A DNA stretch of 64,000 nt from an uncultured Lachnospiraceae bacterium (lineage in GTDB: Bacteria; Bacillota; Clostridia; Lachnospirales; Lachnospiraceae): NCBI GenBank assembly GCA_947173945.1, contig CAMWGV010000003.1, positions 1-64,000 on the forward strand, written 5' to 3'. Shown one piece after another: positions 9,136-18,443 of the stretch (positions within the stretch are counted from its first letter, which is position 1; the number at the start of each line of letters is the position of its first letter). Below the pieces are notes generated by a model. That model ran no database searches. It was not told the origin of the DNA and worked only from the letters and a program-made list of their open reading frames with translations. Made by a program: the position numbers and the translations under genes.

Positions 9136-9753
9136 ATGAAAAATAAATTTATTTCCATGGAAGGACCTGATGGCTCCGGAAAAACCACACAGATTGAACT
9201 CCTTAAGGAGTATTTAGAGAAAAAAGGATATGAAATACTCGTTACAAGGGAGCCTGGGGGAACTAAGATAAGCGAGGCGGTACGCAACATTATTCTGGAT
9301 AAATCATATGTGGAAATGGATTATATGACAGAAGCACTATTATATGCCGCTGCAAGGGCACAGCTTGTTGCAGAGGTTATAAAGCCTGCACTCGACGAGG
9401 GTAAGTTTGTAATTAGTGACAGGTTTGTGGATTCATCTGCAGTATATCAAGGGATGGCAAGAGGACTTGGCGTAGAAGCTGTATACAAGATAAATGAATT
9501 TGCCATACAAAATGTTATGCCGGATATTACGGTACACCTTGACCTGCCCGCAGCAGTCGGAATCACAAGGAAGAAAAACCAGGCTGAACTTGACCGTATG
9601 GAGCTTGAGACATTAAGCTTCCATGAAAGTGTGGCAGATGGCTATAGGGAACTGGCAAAAATGTCACCTGACCGCATATATACCATAGATGCAACGCAGT
9701 CTGCAGAAGATATACATAAGCTTATTTTGAAAAAGCTGGAGAGCATGCTTTAA
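9136..9753 (+). CDS. tmk: Thymidylate kinase
   Basis: A 205-residue dTMP kinase that phosphorylates dTMP to dTDP with ATP in the dTTP pathway. The P-loop is GPDGSGKT (residues 9-16). The TREPGGT substrate loop, the DR motif (SDRFVDSSAVYQG) and a short lid (KKNQAELDRME) follow in the usual order. The length is normal. TTAGGAGA lies 7-8 bases before the ATG. As in Bacillus, tmk heads a cluster with yaaR, holB, ricT, a tRNA methyltransferase and rsmI. A 150-base gap with a possible extended -10 promoter separates it from yaaR. Confidence 0.96.
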   Translation: MKNKFISMEGPDGSGKTTQIELLKEYLEKKGYEILVTREPGGTKISEAVRNIILDKSYVEMDYMTEALLYAAARAQLVAEVIKPALDEGKFVISDRFVDSSAVYQGMARGLGVEAVYKINEFAIQNVMPDITVHLDLPAAVGITRKKNQAELDRMELETLSFHESVADGYRELAKMSPDRIYTIDATQSAEDIHKLILKKLESML

Positions 9754-9792
9754 TGATATTTATTATTTTTTCTAGTAAAATGTCTGTTGGGA

Positions 9793-9801
9793 TGCTATAA
9801 T
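9793..9801 (+). promoter_or_regulatory. Extended -10 promoter before yaaR
   Basis: TGCTATAAT is a perfect extended -10 element with consensus TATAAT at 9796-9801. No good -35 lies 17 bases upstream (TAGTAA). The gap between tmk and yaaR is otherwise without genes. It probably starts the yaaR-holB-ricT operon. Confidence 0.45.
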
Positions 9802-9904
9802 CATTTAGGTGAGATGTTTTTAGCAGTGGATTATTCCCGTTCATTGGACGATATATATTTTAGTATTGTATCAATGAACATAAACAATGAAAGGAGGGGT
9901 AAAT

Positions 9905-10345
9905 ATGGATATAAAGGTTGACCAGCTTCAACAGCTTACACAGATGGAGGCACCGAAATCAACGGGTGCTAAGAGTGAAGATTTCAAATTTACCCTAATA
10001 AGGAATATTGAGGAAGACCATTTGCAGGAAAAGCTTTCTGCTCTTATGAAGGATATAGAGGAGCAGGGTGCACGTATAGCCAAACACATGGACATAAAGG
10101 ACATGAAGAAATACCGCTCTTCAGTCAAGGAATTTATGAACGAGATAGTATCACGTTCCCATGAGTTTTCAAGAGAAAATTTTCTGGATAGACGGGGAAG
10201 GCACCGTGTATACGGAATTATAAGGCAGGTTGATAAAAATCTTGATGAGCTTGCGGAGGAGCTTCTCAAGGAAGAAAAGGATAATCTTGCAATACTTGGC
10301 AAGATAGATGATATCAGAGGTATGCTGATTGATATATCAACATAA
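9905..10345 (+). CDS. yaaR: YaaR family protein (DUF327)
   Basis: A 146-residue, helical, highly charged cytosolic protein of the DUF327/YaaR family. The start at 9905 follows AAGGAGGGG; the longer frame from 9887 places that ribosome site inside the gene. Typical family segments include [18 protein letters not shown] in the first third and [18 protein letters not shown] in the second. The function is not known. The family is found between tmk and holB in many Firmicutes, and that is the position here, which supports the assignment more than the sequence alone does. Confidence 0.8.
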   Translation: MDIKVDQLQQLTQMEAPKSTGAKSEDFKFTLIRNIEEDHLQEKLSALMKDIEEQGARIAKHMDIKDMKKYRSSVKEFMNEIVSRSHEFSRENFLDRRGRHRVYGIIRQVDKNLDELAEELLKEEKDNLAILGKIDDIRGMLIDIST

Positions 10346-10367
10346 TAATTGATAGGAGGTGTGGCTT

Positions 10368-11354
10368 ATGATTTTTAAGCATATAGTTGGACACGAGGAT
10401 ATAATACGACATTTTAAGGGCAGCATAGAGATGGGTAAAGTAAGCCACGCTTATATTATCAATGGTGAAGTTGATAGCGGTAAGAAGATGCTTGCCAGAG
10501 TGTATGCAAGAACACTTCAGTGTGAGGAGGGTGGCACAGAGCCGTGTGGCAAGTGTCAATCGTGTATTCAGGCTGAAACAATGAATCATCCTGACATTAT
10601 AACAGTGACTCATGAAAAACCGGATGTTATATCCGTTGAGGAAATAAGGCAACAGCTTGTAGAATCGATAGGAATAAAACCTTATAAAAGTAAATACAAG
10701 ATTTATATTGTGCCAGATGCGCAGCTTATGAATGTTCAGGCACAAAATGCACTGTTAAAAACAATAGAGGAGCCACCTGAGTACGGAATTATCATGCTTC
10801 TTACATCAAATATGGATAAGCTTCTGCCAACGGTAAGCTCAAGATGTATGATTTTGAATACAAAGCCTATCAGAGAGCGTGATATGCTGGAATACCTTGT
10901 CAAAGAGCTTGGACTTACGGAAGAGAGAGCGTATTTTTGTCTGGATTTTGCACAGGGTAATTTGGGTAAGGCAATTAAGCTTGCCAAAAATGAAGAGTAC
11001 AGTGCGATTGTTGACTCAGTAGTAAATGTTCTCAAAAAAATACATGAGTTGGATGTGGATGACTTGACCACAGCAGTTTCGCATATTGAGCAGTTTAAAC
11101 TTTCTATAGACGATTACATGGATTTGATGATGATGTGGTATAGGGATGTACTTATGCTCAAGGTTACGGGCAACATAGATAAGCTTCTGTTTAAGCAGGA
11201 GTATTCTATTATGAAAAAGCAGGCTGGTGTAATGTCATTTCAGAACATAGAGGAAAAGATAAATGCAATTGCCCGTGCCAAAGAAAGAATAATGGTTCAT
11301 GCTAATTTTGACGTGACCATGGAGCTTTTATTGCTCACATTAAAGGAGAATTAA
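10368..11354 (+). CDS. holB: DNA polymerase III delta-prime subunit
   Basis: A 328-residue clamp-loader subunit, AAA+ family. It works with DnaX and HolA to load the sliding clamp. The ATG at 10368 is 8 bases after AGGAGGT, so the GTG frame from 10359 is rejected. The P-loop region is degenerate (NGEVDSGKK), as is usual for delta-prime, which does not hydrolyse ATP. The four-cysteine zinc module is present (CEEGGTEPCGKCQSC). The SRC arginine finger motif appears in TVSSRCMILN, and QNALLKTIEEPPEYG is characteristic. A second family member, dnaX, is encoded at 35.4 kb. ricT starts 1 base after its stop. Confidence 0.93.
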   Translation: MIFKHIVGHEDIIRHFKGSIEMGKVSHAYIINGEVDSGKKMLARVYARTLQCEEGGTEPCGKCQSCIQAETMNHPDIITVTHEKPDVISVEEIRQQLVESIGIKPYKSKYKIYIVPDAQLMNVQAQNALLKTIEEPPEYGIIMLLTSNMDKLLPTVSSRCMILNTKPIRERDMLEYLVKELGLTEERAYFCLDFAQGNLGKAIKLAKNEEYSAIVDSVVNVLKKIHELDVDDLTTAVSHIEQFKLSIDDYMDLMMMWYRDVLMLKVTGNIDKLLFKQEYSIMKKQAGVMSFQNIEEKINAIARAKERIMVHANFDVTMELLLLTLKEN

Positions 11355-11355
11355 A

Positions 11356-12267
11356 ATGAAGGAAGTTATAGGTGTCCGTTTCAGGGAAAACGGTAAGATA
11401 TATTTTTTCAGCCCGTTAAATTACAGAGTTGAACCGGGAAAGTATGTTATTGTGGAAACTGCAAGGGGCGTAGAATATGGAAAGGTTGTACTTGGCATAC
11501 GGGAGATTGATGAGACACAGATGTCATCACCTCTCAAATCCATAATAAGGCTGGCGGATGATAAGGATGCTGCCAAGTATGCGGAAAATAAAGAAAAGAG
11601 TAAAAAGGCATTTGATATATGTCTCGACAAAATAAAAAAACACAATCTTGAAATGAAGCTTATTGATGCGGAATATACATTTGATAACAATAAGGTGCTT
11701 TTTTATTTTACGGCTGACGGAAGAATAGATTTCAGAGAACTTGTAAAGGATTTGGCATCTGTTTTTAAGACGAGAATCGAGCTTAGGCAGATAGGAGTCA
11801 GGGATGAGACAAAAATAGTAGGTGGGATAGGCATATGTGGACGGGAGCTTTGTTGTCACAAGCATTTATCTGAATTTATCCCGGTTTCCATCAAGATGGC
11901 CAAGGAGCAGAATTTATCCCTGAATCCTACAAAAATATCCGGTGTATGTGGACGTCTTATGTGCTGTCTCAAGCATGAGGAGGATACTTATGAGTATTTA
12001 AATAGTAAGCTTCCAAATGTGGGTGATTTTGTTAAGACAATAGATGGAAAGAAGGGCGAGGTTGCATCTGTCAATGTTTTAAGACAGAATGTTAAGCTTA
12101 TTGTTACATTAGAAGACGACACAAAGGAAATTGAAGTATACAAAATAGATGAATTAAAATTCAAACCAAAGAGAAGAAAAACGGATAATGATATTAGTGA
12201 TGATGAGCTTAAGAAGCTTGAGGCACTTGAACGCAAGGAAGGAAAGTCAAAGCTGGATGATGAGTAG
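11356..12267 (+). CDS. ricT: RicT/YaaT, PSP1-domain iron-sulfur protein
   Basis: A 303-residue protein with the PSP1 C-terminal domain. In Bacillus RicT forms a Y-complex with RicA and RicF that carries [4Fe-4S] clusters, directs RNase Y in mRNA maturation and affects sporulation and biofilm choice. The signature cysteines are here: GICGRELCCHKHL and GVCGRLMCCLKHE. The lysine-rich C-terminal tail is variable in the family. The gene follows holB with almost no gap and overlaps the next gene by about 11 bases. RicA and RicF are not seen in this window. Confidence 0.92.
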   Translation: MKEVIGVRFRENGKIYFFSPLNYRVEPGKYVIVETARGVEYGKVVLGIREIDETQMSSPLKSIIRLADDKDAAKYAENKEKSKKAFDICLDKIKKHNLEMKLIDAEYTFDNNKVLFYFTADGRIDFRELVKDLASVFKTRIELRQIGVRDETKIVGGIGICGRELCCHKHLSEFIPVSIKMAKEQNLSLNPTKISGVCGRLMCCLKHEEDTYEYLNSKLPNVGDFVKTIDGKKGEVASVNVLRQNVKLIVTLEDDTKEIEVYKIDELKFKPKRRKTDNDISDDELKKLEALERKEGKSKLDDE

Positions 12268-13021
12268 TGAGAAACGACCACCAGAGGACAAGCTGCTTAA
12301 GGATGGTGAAAGGATAGATGACCTGCAGTGCAGGGGATATAGAATTATTCAAAATCCGTCCACATTTTGTTTTGGAATGGACGCTGTGCTTTTGTCGGAT
12401 TTTGCGTCAGGAAAAGGCAAGGACAGTGTTATTGACCTCGGTACAGGAACAGGTGTAATTCCCATGCTTATGGAAGCACAGGGGAAGGGAGAACATTTTA
12501 TCGGACTTGAACTTCAGGAGTACAGTGCAGATATGGCATCCCGGAGTGTCATTTTAAATGGGCTTTCATCAAAAATTGATATTGTAAACGGGGATATAAA
12601 AGATGTGGCTGCCTTATATAAGACAGCCTCTTTTGACGTGGTTACATCAAATCCCCCATATATAAACCAAAATCATGGACTTGAAAATGAGACGTCGCCA
12701 TTAAATATAGCACGACATGAGATAAATGTTACATTGGAGGATGTTGTAAAGGCGGCCGCTTATCTGCTTAAGGAAGGTGGTAGCTTTGCAATGGTACATA
12801 AGCCATTTCGGTTGGCAGAAATATTTCATGTTTTGATGTCATACAGACTGGAACCGAAAAGAATGTGCATGGTTCAGCCAAGTGTTGACAAGGAGCCTAA
12901 CATGGTTTTAATTGAATCTGTAAAGGGTGGACGCTCCATGATAAAAATTGAACCGACCCTTATTGTGTATGGGCAAGACGGAGGTTATACTGACGAGCTT
13001 TTAAAAAGATATAGCCATTAA
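12257..13021 (+). CDS. tRNA1(Val) adenine-N6 methyltransferase-like protein
   Basis: A 254-residue Rossmann-fold, SAM-dependent methyltransferase of the TrmN6/YabB group. The SAM-binding glycine motif is VIDLGTGTGVIPML and the catalytic N6-adenine motif is SNPPYIN. ATG codons occur at 12257 and 12260 overlapping the ricT stop; the longer frame from 12188 lies wholly inside ricT and is not used. The E. coli homologue modifies A37 of tRNA-Val, and Firmicutes YabB is assumed to act similarly. Its position between ricT and rsmI matches Bacillus, where yabA and yazA also lie here but are absent from this window. Confidence 0.87.
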   Translation: MMSSEKRPPEDKLLKDGERIDDLQCRGYRIIQNPSTFCFGMDAVLLSDFASGKGKDSVIDLGTGTGVIPMLMEAQGKGEHFIGLELQEYSADMASRSVILNGLSSKIDIVNGDIKDVAALYKTASFDVVTSNPPYINQNHGLENETSPLNIARHEINVTLEDVVKAAAYLLKEGGSFAMVHKPFRLAEIFHVLMSYRLEPKRMCMVQPSVDKEPNMVLIESVKGGRSMIKIEPTLIVYGQDGGYTDELLKRYSH

Positions 13022-13047
13022 ATTGCTATAACGGGATAGGAGGAAAA

Positions 13048-13887
13048 ATGGGAACTCTGTATTTGGTTGCAACACCGATAGGTAATCTTGAGGATATGAC
13101 ATATAGAGCAGTAAGAATACTGAAGGAAGTAAGTCTGATTGCTGCTGAGGATACACGCAACAGTATAAAGTTGCTGAATCATTTTGAAATAAAGACACCC
13201 ATGACAAGCTATCATGAGCATAATAAGTATGAAAAGGCGGATGAGCTTATGAAAAAGCTAATGTCAGGTGAAGATATAGCGGTAATAACGGATGCCGGAA
13301 CACCGGGAATTTCTGACCCCGGTGAGGAGCTTGTAAAAAAATGCTATGAAATAGGAATATCTGTAGTGCCTGTGCCCGGAGCCTGTGCTGTTGTAAACGG
13401 ACTTGTTGCATCAGGGCAGCCCACAAGGAGATTTGCATTTGAGGCATTCCTGCCTGCAGATAAAAAGGAAAGACGGATAATTTTGGAGGAGCTTGCGAAA
13501 GAAACTAGAACAATGGTTATATATGAGGCCCCTCACAGACTCAGAAAGACTTTGGCAGAGCTTATCGAATATCTGGGAGACAGAGAGCTTACTGTGTGTA
13601 AGGAAATTACAAAAAAACATGAAACATTTTTTAAAACAACTATAGTTCACGCTGAAGCATATTTTGGAGAAAATGAACCAAAGGGTGAATATTTGCTTGT
13701 GATAAAAGGGAAAACCCATGAAGAGATAGCAGCGGAAGCAATTAAAAAGTGGGAAAATACCGACGTTTGTGAGCATATTAACATGTATATTAATCAGGGA
13801 ATGGACAAAAAAGAAGCCACCAAACAGGTGGCCAAGGATCGCGGGGTATCGAAACGCGATATATATGAATATGCTAAGCTGATATAA
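13048..13887 (+). CDS. rsmI: 16S rRNA (cytidine1402-2'-O)-methyltransferase
   Basis: A 279-residue tetrapyrrole-methylase-fold enzyme that 2'-O-methylates C1402 in the ribosomal P site. Diagnostic motifs run in order: LVATPIGNLEDMTYRAVRIL at residues 4-23, AEDTRNSIKLL, TDAGTPGISDPG and VPGACAVVNGL. The C-terminal helix-turn-helix-like tail (KEATKQVAKDRGVSKRDIY) is typical. GGAGGA lies 5 bases before the ATG. It is the last gene of the tmk cluster and ends 3 bases from the convergent XRE gene. Confidence 0.95.
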   Translation: MGTLYLVATPIGNLEDMTYRAVRILKEVSLIAAEDTRNSIKLLNHFEIKTPMTSYHEHNKYEKADELMKKLMSGEDIAVITDAGTPGISDPGEELVKKCYEIGISVVPVPGACAVVNGLVASGQPTRRFAFEAFLPADKKERRIILEELAKETRTMVIYEAPHRLRKTLAELIEYLGDRELTVCKEITKKHETFFKTTIVHAEAYFGENEPKGEYLLVIKGKTHEEIAAEAIKKWENTDVCEHINMYINQGMDKKEATKQVAKDRGVSKRDIYEYAKLI

Positions 13888-13889
13888 GG

Positions 13890-14411
13890 CTATTCAACGT
13901 CAGTATTAAAATATGAACGGAGAACAGGGTCATTCATAACCCAGAAACGGATGGCTTCTATATTTTCAGATACTGAATCCATGGCTTTAAATACATCCTG
14001 AAGGTCATGGATTTCTGTTTTATCTATAACACCATCCTGTGTAATATTTACGAGTATCTTTGACAGGTCGCTCATGCACTGTGTGGAGCTTAAAAATCGG
14101 AGTACGAGACGCTCTATGGAATCAGGTTCCGTGTGTTTTATCTGCTCCTCAAGATTGCGAATACCGATAGGGCAAATGTTGTTACAAAAATCAGTACATA
14201 AATGTGGGGCGTTATATGCGGTTGACATAATATCAACTTCCTCGGCATAAGGCTCAATCTGACCAAGTTCAATACGTGCTAAACGGCTTCGTTCTATTCC
14301 CAGCTTTAGAGCAGCTTTTTCGCGGCTTGTATATATACTATTCTCCTTAGCAGCTTTTATACGAGAAATATAATATATGTTATCTGTTGCTTTTGATGCT
14401 TTTCGTCCCAT
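13890..14411 (-). CDS. XRE-type helix-turn-helix protein, copy A
   Basis: A 173-residue protein. The ATG at 14411 follows AAGGAG at 9 bases; the frame extending to 14522 adds an unlikely hydrophobic leader. Residues about 20-65 form an XRE-like helix-turn-helix (SREKAALKLGIERSRLARIE). A cysteine cluster follows (LCTDFCNNICPIG), then a helical C-terminal half. By eye about four fifths of the residues match the gene at 46724-47242, and the ribosome site and start region are also nearly identical, so the two are recent paralogues. I do not know the family's function. The cysteine cluster could bind metal, but that is a guess. No partner gene overlaps it. Confidence 0.8.
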   Translation of the reverse strand: MGRKASKATDNIYYISRIKAAKENSIYTSREKAALKLGIERSRLARIELGQIEPYAEEVDIMSTAYNAPHLCTDFCNNICPIGIRNLEEQIKHTEPDSIERLVLRFLSSTQCMSDLSKILVNITQDGVIDKTEIHDLQDVFKAMDSVSENIEAIRFWVMNDPVLRSYFNTDVE

Positions 14412-14603
14412 ACTACAAATCTCCTTATACGAACAATTTCTACATGCATGAGGTAGCCCTGAAAATATATAATATATAAATAGTATGTCTGATATAAATA
14501 TAATTATTAGGGCATGCCACAAGGCATATTATATCATATAAAGTATTTGCCTAAAAGAGAAATGGATGGCTTAAATTGTAGTCTAATGTCGAAAAAATGA
14601 TTT

Positions 14604-15671
14604 TTAGCCTATGTTTGCCGGTAATTGCCAGGCGTCTGCAGCCTCTGCATTTTTCTGGGCTTCTTTCATGTACATTTGTGAAAGGTATTTGTCCGTGTTT
14701 TCATATTTAGCGGCAAGCTTGGTACAACATTTGGCAAGCCCTATTAATGGCAGATCTCCAGAGCTTCTGATGTATATGATACTCTCTGTCTCCGAGTGTG
14801 CATTTTCAAACCACACATGTGCCTCTTCGTAATCCTCTTTGTCGAAAAAGTAGTAGCCAAGTTCCATGCATATTTCGGAGCATGGAGTTGTAACCATATC
14901 CTTAAGACAAAGTTTGAAAAATCCGTCAATATCACCATTTAATCTATAACATCGTGCAAGGACGCATGCGGCTTCCTTATACTCATCCGCACTTCGGAAG
15001 CTATCCTTAATTGTGTCTTCAAATACATGCCTGGCGGCTTCAAAATCGTTGTCATCTCCAGCAATAAAAAGTTCTTTTGCATACATGCTGTGAAGCTTCT
15101 TGGAAAATGGTTTTCCTGAGTCAAAGCATTTGAGCAGTGCTTTCATATCCCGCTTGGAATGATTTCCCTCAGCCATGTGCTGTATCTCGATATCGCTGTC
15201 ATATATTACGGGGTCAAGAATTACAGTTTCATGTATAGGGTCTGTCCATGTGAACGTGCGGAGCCTTTTATACAGTTTAGGTCTGAGCTCCATTTTAAAG
15301 TTGTAGGTTGTATTATTTTCCATCATATTCAGGTATTTCATTTGGACAATGTCAATTTCCGGTAACAAAATTTCTTTTATTTGTTTAAAACGTGCTTGAT
15401 TTGTCTCGTCAATTATCTCATCAGCATCGGCAGAGTAAATGTACTCGCAGCCTGCTTTTGAAAAAGCAAAGTTTCTTGCTGCCGAAAAATCATCAACCCA
15501 TTTGAAGTCATATATTTTATCTGTATATTTTGCGGCTATATCTTTTGTGTCATCCATGGAACCTGTATCAACAATGATAATTTCATCTGCAATACCTGTC
15601 AGGCTGTCAAGGCACCTTCCAAGTCTGTGTTCCTCATTTTTTACAATCATGCAAACGGAAATAGTAATCAT
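14604..15671 (-). CDS. Family 2 glycosyltransferase with C-terminal TPR-like region
   Basis: A 355-residue protein. Residues 1-110 are a GT2 (GT-A) domain: SVCMIVKNEEHRLGRCLDSL, then IIIVDTGSMDDTKDIA, then YSADADEIID, which supplies the DxD metal site. Residues about 190-350 are helical with repeat character (ARHVFEDTIKDSF, ARCYRLNGDIDGFFKL, ELGYYFFDKEDYEEAHVWFE), like the TPR tails of SunS-type peptide or protein glycosyltransferases. No membrane segment is seen, so it is probably cytosolic. The acceptor is unknown. It stands alone on the minus strand, divergent from the AI-2E exporter gene. Confidence 0.85.
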   Translation of the reverse strand: MITISVCMIVKNEEHRLGRCLDSLTGIADEIIIVDTGSMDDTKDIAAKYTDKIYDFKWVDDFSAARNFAFSKAGCEYIYSADADEIIDETNQARFKQIKEILLPEIDIVQMKYLNMMENNTTYNFKMELRPKLYKRLRTFTWTDPIHETVILDPVIYDSDIEIQHMAEGNHSKRDMKALLKCFDSGKPFSKKLHSMYAKELFIAGDDNDFEAARHVFEDTIKDSFRSADEYKEAACVLARCYRLNGDIDGFFKLCLKDMVTTPCSEICMELGYYFFDKEDYEEAHVWFENAHSETESIIYIRSSGDLPLIGLAKCCTKLAAKYENTDKYLSQMYMKEAQKNAEAADAWQLPANIG

Positions 15672-15752
15672 GGGCTTATTCCTCCGTATAAAAGTTTATA
15701 ATTAATGTACAATATTTTATCACCTTTTTAAAGAGTATTGTTAAATAAACTC

Positions 15753-15780
15753 TTGCCAAATTAAAAAAAAGTGGTACTCT
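15753..15780 (+). promoter_or_regulatory. Possible promoter for the AI-2E family exporter gene
   Basis: TTGCCA (15753-15758), a 16-base A-rich spacer and TACTCT (15775-15780) lie 50 bases before the start codon. The -10 is weak. It is the best match in the divergent gap. Confidence 0.3.
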
Positions 15781-15831
15781 ATAACATAATAAGCGGATGA
15801 CTGTAGATTGAGGAAATGAAAGGAAAGAACA

Positions 15832-17097
15832 ATGAGCGAAAAAAAGAAAAATATACAGACGATACTGGGTATTATAACTTTTACGGTTATTCTTATATAC
15901 CTGCTGAATCATCTGGGGATAATATTCAGTCTTTTGGGAGGACTTGTTTCGTTGTTGACCCCGTTTTTACTGGGATGTGCAATTGCATTTATTATAAATA
16001 TTCCAATGAGTGGTATTGAGGCAGCACTTTTTAAAAACGAAAATGGCGGACTGTATAAATTCAAACGTATCATCAGTATGATAATCACATACATTTTGGC
16101 AATTTTGGTAGTGGGTCTTGTTATATTTGTTGTTGTGCCGGAGGTTGCGTCCACTGTTGATACAATACGTCTGAAGCTGCCGGGAATGATTGATGAAATA
16201 ATTGGATGGGTGCAGCGGTATTCAGAAAAATATCCTGACATTACGAGTCAGATTACAAAGGAAATAAGTAACATAGAAATAAAATGGGAACAGCTTGGAG
16301 CGATGTTTAAGGATAATGGCACAACAATCCTTACAAAGACATTTTCAATTTTTTCATCTATTATAAGTGGTGTTGTAAACACATTTATAGGACTGGTTTT
16401 TTCCATGTATATACTTGTGGAAAAGGAGAAACTCGGAAAACAGGCCAAAATGATTTGCTATTCTGCATTTAAAGAGGGTACTGCAGACGAGCTTTTAGTG
16501 TTTGGAAAATTAGCAGCAACTACATTTGCAAAGTTCTTTACAGGACAGTTCAGAGAGGGAATTATCTTGGGAACCATGTTTGCCGTCGTAATGGCTATAA
16601 TTGGACTGCCATATCCTGTTACGATAGGAGTGCTGATTGCATTTACTGCGCTTATACCTATATTTGGTGCGTTTATCGGATTGTTTATTGGTGCGTTTCT
16701 CATACTGATTGAGTCGCCAAAGCTTGTGATTTGGTTTGTTGTATTGTTCTTTGTATTGCAGTTTATTGAAAATTACTTTATATACCCGAAACTTGTGGGA
16801 GGAGATATCGGACTTTCCGCCATATGGGTTCTCCTTGCAGTTTTGGTTGGTGGAAACCTTATGGGCGTTGTGGGAATGTTCATATTTATTCCACTTGTTT
16901 CAGTTATATATGCTTATGTGAGAAGTATCGTTTATAGAAAGCTTAAGAAGAAAAGTATCGACGTTGACAGCAAATCAGTTCCTGATGATGCTGTACCGTT
17001 GATGGAGGGACGTAGAAGAATGTTTGCACGAAAGGCAAAAGAAAAACAGAAGGAAAGTCAGCAGAACGAAAAAAAGGAAAATGATGAGGAAAAATAA
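15832..17097 (+). CDS. AI-2E family transporter
   Basis: A 421-residue polytopic membrane protein of the AI-2E transporter (PerM/YdiK) family. An N-terminal hairpin of membrane segments is followed by a soluble-looking region (residues about 110-170, beginning EVASTVDTIRLKLPGMIDEI) and five or six further membrane segments. The family signature near the end is present (FIENYFIYPKLVGGDIGLSA). The C-terminus is a long Lys/Glu-rich cytosolic tail. Members have been linked to autoinducer-2 export or Na+/H+ antiport, but the substrate here cannot be inferred. AAAGGAAAG precedes the ATG. The stop codon lies inside a 14-bp tandem duplication shared with the next gene's leader. Confidence 0.85.
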   Translation: MSEKKKNIQTILGIITFTVILIYLLNHLGIIFSLLGGLVSLLTPFLLGCAIAFIINIPMSGIEAALFKNENGGLYKFKRIISMIITYILAILVVGLVIFVVVPEVASTVDTIRLKLPGMIDEIIGWVQRYSEKYPDITSQITKEISNIEIKWEQLGAMFKDNGTTILTKTFSIFSSIISGVVNTFIGLVFSMYILVEKEKLGKQAKMICYSAFKEGTADELLVFGKLAATTFAKFFTGQFREGIILGTMFAVVMAIIGLPYPVTIGVLIAFTALIPIFGAFIGLFIGAFLILIESPKLVIWFVVLFFVLQFIENYFIYPKLVGGDIGLSAIWVLLAVLVGGNLMGVVGMFIFIPLVSVIYAYVRSIVYRKLKKKSIDVDSKSVPDDAVPLMEGRRRMFARKAKEKQKESQQNEKKENDEEK

Positions 17098-17118
17098 CTG
17101 AGGAAAAATAACTGAGGA
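17085..17118 (+). repeat. 14-bp tandem duplication across a stop codon
   Basis: TGAGGAAAAATAAC occurs at 17085-17098 and again at 17099-17112, followed by a partial third copy TGAGGA. The first copy carries the stop of the AI-2E family gene; the duplication supplies extra GAGGA ribosome-site material before the next gene. Confidence 0.85.
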
Positions 17119-17127
17119 GCGATAAAA

Positions 17128-18432
17128 ATGTACAGATATATACCGAAACTGGTTTTATACAGAGATTTGGGTGAAAACAGTATACTTAAGGAAATAGCAG
17201 CAATATTATGTGACAAGGCGAAGGGTGAAGAGAGTGATGAGGAACTTATCAGTAGAATATATCAGCAGATAAAAAGGCTTCTTGACCTTGCAACAAGCTA
17301 TGGCTTTGACAAAAATTTATGGCAGGATTATCTGGCATATATACTGATTACAAATGAAAATTCATTTACACTGACCTGTGAAAAGGTAGGTGCCAAGGAT
17401 GGCTCCGTAAACAGATTTGCAAAAAATGATTACGAAATATTTATGAAGCTGTTTCATTATGATTTCAGTGAGATTGAGGCAGAGCTTGGAATAGACTGTT
17501 TTTCCACGATAACAAATTATAAATCACTGCATAAAAAGGAACAGATGTACAACAAAAATGTAAGTGATAAGGTTCGTTATATAAGTGACAGTATCCGTGT
17601 TGCCAAAAACGTGGAACAGGTATTTGATATTATGACAGGCTTTTATGAGAAGTACGGTGTTGGAATGTTTGGTCTGAATAAGGCATTCCGAATCAGTCAT
17701 GAGGAGGGCAGACCAATTTCATTTATTGCCATAAATAACACAGAGCAGGTTGCGTTGGATGATCTGGTTGGATATGAGATTCAAAAAAAGAAGCTTGTAG
17801 ACAATACAGAAGCATTTGTTGCAGGAAAAAGAGCAAACAATGCTTTATTGTTCGGAGACAGCGGAACGGGAAAATCTACATGCATAAAGGCAATTATTAA
17901 TCAGTATTATGAACAGGGACTTAGGATGATAGAGCTTTATAAGCATCAGTTTAAGGACCTGTCAACTATCATATCACATATTAAAAACAGAAATTACAAG
18001 TTTATTATATATATGGATGACTTGTCTTTTGAGGAGTTTGAAATCGAATATAAATATCTGAAGGCGGTCATAGAGGGCGGGCTTGAGACGAAGCCGGATA
18101 ATGTTCTTATATATGCAACATCAAACCGAAGACATTTAATTAAAGAGACGTGGAACGACAGATCAGATTATAATACGGAACTTCACCAGTCGGATACGAT
18201 GCAGGAGAAGCTTTCCTTAGTTAATAGGTTTGGTGTGACAATAAGCTTTTCAAAGCCTTCCAAAAAGGAATTTAACAATATTGTGACGACACTTGCAAAG
18301 AGATATCCGGAGTTGTCTGTTTCTGAGGAGGAACTTCTGCTGGAGGCAAATAAATGGGAGATGTCACATGGAGGAGTTTCAGGGCGTACAGCCCAGCAGT
18401 TTATAAATTACCTGCTTGGTATATATACTTGA
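17128..18432 (+). CDS. AAA ATPase of the DUF815 family
   Basis: A 434-residue cytosolic protein. The C-terminal half (from about residue 205) is an AAA+ domain of the DUF815 family: [17 protein letters not shown], Walker [11 protein letters not shown], Walker [11 protein letters not shown], then a sensor region [14 protein letters not shown]. The N-terminal 200 residues are helical and typical of Clostridial DUF815 proteins. The molecular role is not established, and related ATPases are of the MoxR/chaperone type. It probably shares a transcript with the AI-2E family gene, 30 bases upstream, and converges with the minus-strand gene that ends 12 bases downstream. Confidence 0.85.
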   Translation: MYRYIPKLVLYRDLGENSILKEIAAILCDKAKGEESDEELISRIYQQIKRLLDLATSYGFDKNLWQDYLAYILITNENSFTLTCEKVGAKDGSVNRFAKNDYEIFMKLFHYDFSEIEAELGIDCFSTITNYKSLHKKEQMYNKNVSDKVRYISDSIRVAKNVEQVFDIMTGFYEKYGVGMFGLNKAFRISHEEGRPISFIAINNTEQVALDDLVGYEIQKKKLVDNTEAFVAGKRANNALLFGDSGTGKSTCIKAIINQYYEQGLRMIELYKHQFKDLSTIISHIKNRNYKFIIYMDDLSFEEFEIEYKYLKAVIEGGLETKPDNVLIYATSNRRHLIKETWNDRSDYNTELHQSDTMQEKLSLVNRFGVTISFSKPSKKEFNNIVTTLAKRYPELSVSEEELLLEANKWEMSHGGVSGRTAQQFINYLLGIYT

Positions 18433-18443
18433 TATTTCAGGGG

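Noticed and set aside
12188..12256. Upstream start for the tRNA methyltransferase gene
   Set aside because: It lies wholly within ricT and lacks a ribosome site; ATG codons at 12257/12260 overlap the ricT stop as in a coupled operon.
14412..14522. N-terminal hydrophobic extension of XRE copy A
   Set aside because: The paralogue starts at the equivalent of 14411, and the ribosome site is there.
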